This document shows, piece by piece, positions 58,685 to 64,000 of a stretch of 64,000 nucleotides of DNA; positions within the stretch are counted from its first letter, which is position 1; each line of letters starts with the position of its first letter. The position numbers and the translations under genes were made by a program. Source of the stretch: Alcaligenaceae bacterium (GTDB taxonomy: Bacteria > Pseudomonadota > Gammaproteobacteria > Burkholderiales > Burkholderiaceae_B); the NCBI GenBank assembly GCA_947380655.1, contig CANCRX010000002.1:35867-99866 (forward strand), written 5' to 3'. The notes under the pieces were generated by a model. That model did not search any database. It worked only from the letters and a program-made list of their open reading frames with translations, and had not been told where the DNA came from.

Positions 58685-60147
58685 TGCGCAATTACGCTTT
58701 CGTTTTTATAGCCGCCGCCCAGGGCGCGCGTCAGGGCAATATCAAGAGTGAAGGCACGTGACTGCAAGTCGGTCTGTAGCCGCATATTGTTGAGCATCGC
58801 ATCCTCGGCTGTGAGGACTTCGAGATAGCTTGACAGGCTGCCTTCGTAGCGCTCACGTGCAACGCGATATGCATCGGTTGCAGCAGTGACCGCAGTTTCG
58901 ATTTTAATCAAGCGAGGATTAAGTGATTTTTTGCTCAGCGCGGCATCGGCTACGTCTTGCAATGCTTTAACAACAGTCTGGTTATAAACGCCGACCGCTT
59001 CTTCGTACTGGGCTCTTGCGCTACGTAATTCGCCTGTGAGTCTTCCGCCAGTAAAAATTGGTAGATAAATGGCTGGGCCAATACTACCAATGGTTGAACC
59101 GCTTTGTGTCAGTACATTGAGCCCTAGTGACTGAAAACCTAAAAGTCCCATGAGATTGACGTTAGGATAGAAATCAGCTTGTTTTTGTTCAATGCGGCTC
59201 GATTGTGCTTGAGCCTGTAGCCTTGCTGCTACGACATCTGGACGTCGACCGAGCAGATTGAGACTGAGCTCTTTAGGTAAACCAAAATCGCGGTTCAGAT
59301 TGAGTTTGGGAGCTGTGATGGATAAGCCCCTGTCTGGCCCCGCCCCCATGAGTGCGGCGAGTCGATTGCGTTGCAGTCCTATCTGTTCCTCGACAAGCAG
59401 AAGGAGTTGTTCGGCATCAGCCAAGCCAGCTTCGGCCTGACGAACACTTCCCAGGTTTTCCATGCCATTCTTATACCGCTCGGCAAACAGTTCAGCTGTT
59501 TTTTTTCTGACGATAACGGCTTGTTCAGAAGTTAAGCGGGTAGCGAAAAGCCGCGCTAACTCACTGTAGCTTGTCGCGACGGATGTTGAGAGCGTTAATC
59601 TGGCCTGAGCTTGCTCGGCACGCTTGGCCTCGAGTTCCGAAGTCGCGGCTGCAAGTCCTGCGCGATTTTTTCCCCAGAAATCAATTTCCCATTTCAGATC
59701 AACAGCTGCCATGCCATAGTCGTTCCAGCCTTGGGGCGTGAACGCAGAGGGGCTCAGATAGTTATAGCTCTGTTGTTGTTCAGTAAATGAAGCGGCTGCA
59801 CCGATCTGGGGTAATAGTTTTGCACCTGAAATCTGAGTCGACGCTTCTGCCTGGCGCACGCGGGCTAAGGCGATAGCCATATCTGGAGAGGTGCTGAGTG
59901 CCTCTTGAATCAGACCGTCGAGCTGAGGGTCTCCATATTGCGTCCACCAGCTGTCCTGCGGCCAGTCTATGGCGTTGGCAGTAAAAGAAGTGACAGTTTG
60001 ATAGTCGCTGACACTCTTGGGCGTAGAGAGCGTTTGCTCCTCTGGTGGGATTTGCGCACAGGCCCCTAAAGCGACTATCAGGACGCCGATGCAAAGGGCC
60101 CGCAAGCCATCTAAGGGCGAGGTCCGATTATTGACGCGGGAGGGCAT
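58681..60147 (-). CDS. NodT-type outer membrane efflux lipoprotein
   Basis: 488 residues. The lipobox LGAC follows a hydrophobic leader. The paired TolC-like repeats show YGDPQLDGLIQEALSTSPDM with QISGAKLLPQIGAAASF, and ARLQAQAQSSRIEQKQADFYPNVNL in the second half (quoted in part: RIEQKQADFYPNVNL). It forms the outer channel of the efflux unit. First gene of the three-gene operon; no regulator gene is adjacent. Confidence 0.9.
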   Translation of the reverse strand: MPSRVNNRTSPLDGLRALCIGVLIVALGACAQIPPEEQTLSTPKSVSDYQTVTSFTANAIDWPQDSWWTQYGDPQLDGLIQEALSTSPDMAIALARVRQAEASTQISGAKLLPQIGAAASFTEQQQSYNYLSPSAFTPQGWNDYGMAAVDLKWEIDFWGKNRAGLAAATSELEAKRAEQAQARLTLSTSVATSYSELARLFATRLTSEQAVIVRKKTAELFAERYKNGMENLGSVRQAEAGLADAEQLLLLVEEQIGLQRNRLAALMGAGPDRGLSITAPKLNLNRDFGLPKELSLNLLGRRPDVVAARLQAQAQSSRIEQKQADFYPNVNLMGLLGFQSLGLNVLTQSGSTIGSIGPAIYLPIFTGGRLTGELRSARAQYEEAVGVYNQTVVKALQDVADAALSKKSLNPRLIKIETAVTAATDAYRVARERYEGSLSSYLEVLTAEDAMLNNMRLQTDLQSRAFTLDIALTRALGGGYKNESVIAQ

Positions 60148-60310
60148 AATTAATCCTTAATTTTACGGCTCGGTACTGTTTGCAAAGACTACCAATTTAT
60201 CATGGCAATTTAAACTGTACTGAGTGAGAATACTTTTGTTTTCAAATACGCGGATACAGTTTTAAATCTAATTTAATTCTTTACAAATAATAAAAATCAG
60301 GAGTGAGCAA

Positions 60311-61141
60311 ATGATAAACAACCTATCTGCGTCAACTAGAGATAATCGCTTGAATAATCGAGTGGCGCTTATTCTTGGTGCCGGCACGAGTGCGCCAGGT
60401 GTGAGTATTGGTAAGGCGTGCAGTATTGCGATGGCGCGTTCCGGTGCGCGTGTGGCGGCACTTGATTTTAATATGGATGCCGCCCGCGAAACCGTGCAGG
60501 ATATTGTGAATGAAGGGGGGCATGCCACGGCCTATCAGGCCGATGTAGCGAATCTGGATCAGATGCAATCTGCAATCGATGCTGTGATGGCAGACTATGG
60601 CCGGATTGATATTTTGCAAATTAACGCGGGGATCGGTAAAGTCGGTGGACCGGTTGAGACGAGTCTTGAGGATTGGGAACGTATTCAGAAAGTCAACGTT
60701 GAAAGCATACTGATCGCAGCGAAATTAATTATTCCAGTGATGGTCAGGCAGGGCGGTGGCTCAGTGATCGGTGTCTCCTCCGTCGCAGGGATCCGCTATC
60801 TTGGCTACCCGCATCTGGCGTACGGCGTGACCAAGGCTGCGGTGATTCATTTCATCCGCATGCTTGCCCAGCAATACGCAGGAGATGGAATCCGAGCCAA
60901 CACCATCGTACCTGGTCTGATCGATACGCCACGCATCCATAAGAATGTAGCAAAGGTGTTTGATCCCAATGCGGATCTTGATCGTGCGCGGGCGGCACGT
61001 GATCGACAAGTTCCGATGGGCCGTATGGGCACGGCCTGGGAAATCGCGTCCGTCGCGACTTTTCTTGCCTCCGACGATGCATCGTATGTGACGGGTACAG
61101 AGATTGTGGTCGATGGTGGGCTGACGGGTAAATTTGTTTAA
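60311..61141 (+). CDS. Short-chain dehydrogenase/reductase
   Basis: 276 residues, start preceded by AGGAG. The cofactor motif is a variant, LILGAGTSAPGVSIGKACS, lacking the exact TGxxxGxG spacing because of an insert; INAGIG, SVAG and the catalytic YGVTK are in place, and RANTIVPGLIDTP and SYVTGTEIVVDGGLTG end it. The variant glycine loop could favour NAD. Substrate unknown; divergent from the efflux operon. Confidence 0.87.
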   Translation: MINNLSASTRDNRLNNRVALILGAGTSAPGVSIGKACSIAMARSGARVAALDFNMDAARETVQDIVNEGGHATAYQADVANLDQMQSAIDAVMADYGRIDILQINAGIGKVGGPVETSLEDWERIQKVNVESILIAAKLIIPVMVRQGGGSVIGVSSVAGIRYLGYPHLAYGVTKAAVIHFIRMLAQQYAGDGIRANTIVPGLIDTPRIHKNVAKVFDPNADLDRARAARDRQVPMGRMGTAWEIASVATFLASDDASYVTGTEIVVDGGLTGKFV

Positions 61142-61149
61142 ATCAGTAC

Positions 61150-61175
61150 CTATTGATATCACTCGATATCAATAG
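61150..61175. terminator. Perfect hairpin between SDR and AstE-like genes
   Basis: CTATTGATATC (61150-61160), loop ACTC, GATATCAATAG (61165-61175): an 11-bp perfect stem between converging genes, overlapping the stop codon of the minus-strand gene. No clear T-run; a likely bidirectional transcript end. Confidence 0.55.
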
Positions 61176-62191
61176 CCAAGACGCCCACCCTCTCGAGCCA
61201 GATAAAACCATTCCTGACCTGGTTGTGATTTCATATTGGGAAACACAATCAGACAATCTTGTTCGGCTTTGATCGCAGTGCCATCTGCGCGCGTACCGAT
61301 TAATTCGCCTTTTGTAATCACATCAAAACTTTTCCACGGTTTGGCAAAGCTATCGTCCGCATGGAAACGATCAAAGACGTCGTACAGCCCGAGCACCTGG
61401 GGATCCTTTGCTGGTGAGGGTGTCGGACCGGCAATCAAGCCTGTCAGAATCAGTGTATTGATAATCGCTTGATAAGCGACCTCGCGACCATTGAGGTCGT
61501 CATGCTGTCCGCATTCCAAGGTAATGGCCCAGCCGCCTTGTGAGCGCATATATTCGGTCGTTCCAACCCCATACATCGCATCTGTATCTACATTTTTTGC
61601 ATCAAACCGTCCTGCTTCGACTTCTTTGGCACGTCGCGCAATCCCTTTAGCGTAGGTGTCTAGCCAACCATACACAAATCGATTGCAACCGAGTCGCTGA
61701 ACAATTGATTCTTCTATTGCTGCTTGCGCGAAGGGCTCAAGAGATCCCTGATTGTTTTGTGGCCCGAACAGTGCGAATGGCATATCACCGCTTTGGAATG
61801 AATGCAGATCCAGCAATCCGTCATGTTCAGCGAGAATAGGGCAGAGCCAGTTTGCTACGTGATCTTCGTATTGCTCTGGATGGTCGACAGGAGTAAGTCT
61901 TCGGTTCAGATTTCGATCGCCCGCGCGTCGTTGCAAGCGATACGCTTTTGGATTGGTCACAGGGATCAGTGTTAATGCACCACCCTGAAGTTGTATTTGA
62001 CCTTCTTCAATTTGTTCAATGAGCCGTGTCATTGCGAACGTACCGGCTGTTTCATTGCCATGGACTGCTGCAGTGACAAGGATATGCGGGCCTGGCAGGG
62101 GGCTGGTGAAACGCACCGCCTGAAATGGTCTTTCCTGAAAAAGTGAGATTTCTTCAGGTAACGAGGTCAATTTAGCGGAAGGTTGTGACAT
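61169..62191 (-). CDS. Succinylglutamate desuccinylase/aspartoacylase family hydrolase
   Basis: 340 residues. The zinc carboxypeptidase-like motif AAVHGNETAGTFAMTRLI gives His and Glu; GDRNLNRRL and DGLLDLHSFQSG give the Arg and second His. ITLECGQHDDLNG near 225 carries the catalytic Glu. The family removes acyl groups from amino acids such as N-acetylaspartate or N-succinylglutamate. There is no ast operon nearby, so the substrate is uncertain. Confidence 0.85.
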   Translation of the reverse strand: MSQPSAKLTSLPEEISLFQERPFQAVRFTSPLPGPHILVTAAVHGNETAGTFAMTRLIEQIEEGQIQLQGGALTLIPVTNPKAYRLQRRAGDRNLNRRLTPVDHPEQYEDHVANWLCPILAEHDGLLDLHSFQSGDMPFALFGPQNNQGSLEPFAQAAIEESIVQRLGCNRFVYGWLDTYAKGIARRAKEVEAGRFDAKNVDTDAMYGVGTTEYMRSQGGWAITLECGQHDDLNGREVAYQAIINTLILTGLIAGPTPSPAKDPQVLGLYDVFDRFHADDSFAKPWKSFDVITKGELIGTRADGTAIKAEQDCLIVFPNMKSQPGQEWFYLAREGGRLGY

Positions 62192-62366
62192 GGCATGAAC
62201 TCTGAAAATTTTAAAAACGAATCATTTTTAGCAGTTTGATCGGCAAACTGCTTTCAATTTTACCGCTTCAGCCGAAGCGGGACTTTATGCCCCGGCATTG
62301 CGTTACCATTGCGCATCTTGAATCCGACCTGTTGTCGTTTCAATTGGCAGTACTCTTCATTTCGAT

Positions 62367-64000
62367 ATGCTCAAACACCTGATCGCAACGGCACTTTCAA
62401 TGCTTGCATTGACTGTGGCCCAAGCTGAAATCGCTCGCACCACGCGCTATACCATTCTGCTCGATAACGGCACTGTTGCGGGTGAGCAAGTCGTTGAGCG
62501 GACAGGCCAGGATCTGATCAAGGTTCATTTTGACTTTAAAGAAAACGGTCGCGGACCAACGCTCGACGAGGTGATTAAGCTCGCACCCGATCAGACCATG
62601 CTTGAGTACCATGTAACGGGTACCTCAGAGATGGGGGGAGCCGTTGATGAGAAATTTACACGTAAGGGTAATCTGGCTGAATGGGCCTCAAAGTCCGAAC
62701 GCGGAAGCAAAAGAGTCCGGGGTAAAGCCTTTTACTTGCCCTTGGACTCTTCCTGGGAAGTGAATTCGCTGATGATTTCGGCCTTGTCCAGTTCCAGGCC
62801 TGCTTCGCTGCCTTTGTTGCCAGAAGGCACGCTCGTCCAGCAGCGTTTAGACGAAATGGCAGTTACCCACAATGGCGAGAGTCAGGTTGTCCAGCTTGTC
62901 ATGCAAACTGGCATCGGCCTGAGCCCACAATTTTTTTGGGCTACAACAGATAGTGACAGCCATCTGTTCGCTGCAATATTGCCGGGTAATTTTGCAGTAA
63001 TCAAAGAGGGCTGGCAATCAAATTTAAATGAGTTGAAAAAAAGTCAGGAAGAAGCTTCTGCAAAAATTCTCGCTAATCGTGCGGAGCAATTGCAGCATGC
63101 TATGCCTGGATTAACAGTGATTAGAAACGCGCGAGTATTTAATTCAGAAACTGCGACGTTAACGCCGCCCTCGGATGTTTATGTTTTGCGAGATCGGATC
63201 ACGGGAGTGTTCCCCGCCGGTTTGAATCTGACTCCTGTCGATAATGAAATCAATGCAGCGGGGCGTGTCATGCTGCCTGGTCTATTTGATATGCATGCGC
63301 ACGTTAACCGGTGGTCCGCAGCCTACCATTTGACTGCAGGGGTCACCTCGGTGCGTGACTTAGGTAATGCGAATGCAACATTGCAGCAAATGCTTGACGA
63401 GACAGCAGAGGGGAGGTTGCTTGCCCCCCGTTTAATACCCGCAGGTTTCGTGGATGGTGATAGTCCGTATGCCTCCCACGATGGTTTTTCAATCAATGAT
63501 CTCAGTGATATCAAACATGCGATTGACTGGTATGCACTGCGTGGCTATTCACAATTAAAAATATACAACTCATTTCCGCGAGAGCTGATTACAGAATCTG
63601 TATCCTATGCGCACAAGCGCGGGCTTAAAGTGAGTGGTCATATTCCAGCTTTTATGCGTGCGGATGAAGCGATCGAAGAAGGCTTTGATGAAATACATCA
63701 TATTAATCAATTGATGTTGAATTTCCTTGTTACTGATACAAGCGATACGCGAACACTTGAACGGTTTTATCTGCCAGCAGAAAAAGGTGCTGAGATGAAC
63801 CTGAACTCGCCCGAGATTCAGGCGTTTATCGATCGATTAAAAGCAAATAATATTGTTGTTGACCCAACGCTTGCGACATTTGATTTCATCAAGCAGCGTG
63901 AGGGTGAAATCGCCGATCCCTACAAAGCGATCGCTACGAATATGCCGCCTGACATTATGCGTAGTTTTAAAACGGCGACCATGAAAATTCCCGATGATAA
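62367..64000 (+). CDS. Exported amidohydrolase with N-terminal extra domain (runs off right edge)
   Basis: 544 codons in the window, open to the right edge. MLKHLIATALSMLALTVAQA is a signal peptide. Residues about 20-235 form an extra domain of beta type (YTILLDNGTVAGEQVVERTG; MLEYHVTGTSEMGGAVDEKF). The amidohydrolase fold starts at about 251 (LTVIRNARVFNSE), with the metal-binding GLFDMHAHVN, AGVTSVRDLGN, LKIYNSFP (metal-bridging Lys), GLKVSGHIP and DEIHHINQ. Imidazolonepropionase-like enzymes of this branch hydrolyse cyclic amides or dipeptides. The end of the protein, including the final Asp metal ligand, is not in the window. Confidence 0.82.
   Translation, partial: MLKHLIATALSMLALTVAQAEIARTTRYTILLDNGTVAGEQVVERTGQDLIKVHFDFKENGRGPTLDEVIKLAPDQTMLEYHVTGTSEMGGAVDEKFTRKGNLAEWASKSERGSKRVRGKAFYLPLDSSWEVNSLMISALSSSRPASLPLLPEGTLVQQRLDEMAVTHNGESQVVQLVMQTGIGLSPQFFWATTDSDSHLFAAILPGNFAVIKEGWQSNLNELKKSQEEASAKILANRAEQLQHAMPGLTVIRNARVFNSETATLTPPSDVYVLRDRITGVFPAGLNLTPVDNEINAAGRVMLPGLFDMHAHVNRWSAAYHLTAGVTSVRDLGNANATLQQMLDETAEGRLLAPRLIPAGFVDGDSPYASHDGFSINDLSDIKHAIDWYALRGYSQLKIYNSFPRELITESVSYAHKRGLKVSGHIPAFMRADEAIEEGFDEIHHINQLMLNFLVTDTSDTRTLERFYLPAEKGAEMNLNSPEIQAFIDRLKANNIVVDPTLATFDFIKQREGEIADPYKAIATNMPPDIMRSFKTATMKIPDD

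Noticed and set aside
1..64000. CRISPR array, insertion sequence, integrase or prophage genes
   Set aside because: No regular repeat-spacer pattern, transposase or phage structural gene was found on either strand; the toxin-antitoxin modules and small coiled-coil genes are the only mobile-type signs.

Overview
The window looks like a chromosomal segment of a betaproteobacterium of the order Burkholderiales, most likely an Alcaligenaceae-type organism of moderate GC content. This is inferred from the style of the housekeeping genes (cysS, an AlkA-like glycosylase, accA, tilS and lysC in one run; trmJ-cysE; lpxH beside a cyclophilin) and from three Bug-type (tripartite tricarboxylate family) periplasmic receptors. 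Genus level cannot be settled from the sequence alone.

Layout. 1-2.7 kb: start of mutS (runs off the left edge, minus strand), an FkbM-type methyltransferase, and an ArsB/SLC13-type permease. 2.8-5.2 kb: a Bug receptor followed by the 3-oxoadipate CoA-transferase pair pcaI-pcaJ. 5.2-17.4 kb: a housekeeping core: trmJ-cysE, suhB, a TerC-CBS-CorC membrane protein, a TPR protein-cyclophilin-lpxH operon, then cysS, a 3-methyladenine glycosylase, accA, tilS and lysC. 17.4-19.8 kb: two toxin-antitoxin modules (ParDE, VapBC), a tRNA-Ser(GCU), and about 480 bases without a recognisable gene. 19.8-29 kb: accessory genes: a Gfo/Idh/MocA dehydrogenase with a TIM-barrel sugar isomerase, an orphan membrane protein, an exported double nitrilase whose second domain lacks two of three catalytic residues, a DUF945-TPR fusion, a class C beta-lactamase-like hydrolase and two DUF202 proteins. 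29-36.5 kb: a catabolic cluster with an MFS carrier, two Bug receptors, a rearranged CaiB/BaiF CoA-transferase and a fused aconitase/isopropylmalate-dehydratase enzyme, interleaved with two copies of a small coiled-coil membrane protein. A third copy lies at 52.0 kb.

36.8-40.2 kb: a multidomain GH18 (chitinase-like) protein followed by an ECF-type sigma factor and a membrane anti-sigma-like protein. 40.2-47.3 kb: a cobalamin riboswitch followed by btuB-btuF-btuC-btuD-cobO-cobQ, ending in a strong terminator; together these import a corrinoid through both membranes, adenosylate it and amidate it. 47.3-50.5 kb: azoreductase and pirin genes divergent from a LysR regulator, then a HicAB module. 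50.6-56 kb: chromate transporter ChrA, the third small coiled-coil protein, LemA and a TPM-domain protein, and the potassium importer Kup. 56-60 kb: a tripartite EmrAB/NodT-type efflux operon. 60-64 kb: an SDR oxidoreductase, a succinylglutamate desuccinylase/aspartoacylase-family hydrolase, and the first 544 codons of an exported amidohydrolase that runs off the right edge.

The points most worth a second look are the double nitrilase with a degenerate half; the duplicated small coiled-coil/TM genes whose leaders keep a hairpin at the same place with different stem sequences; the permuted CoA-transferase and swivel-first dehydratase in one Bug-rich cluster; the GH18/sigma/anti-sigma cluster, which has a palindrome and a motif shared with the first Bug gene; and the amidohydrolase with an extra N-terminal region of about 250 residues.
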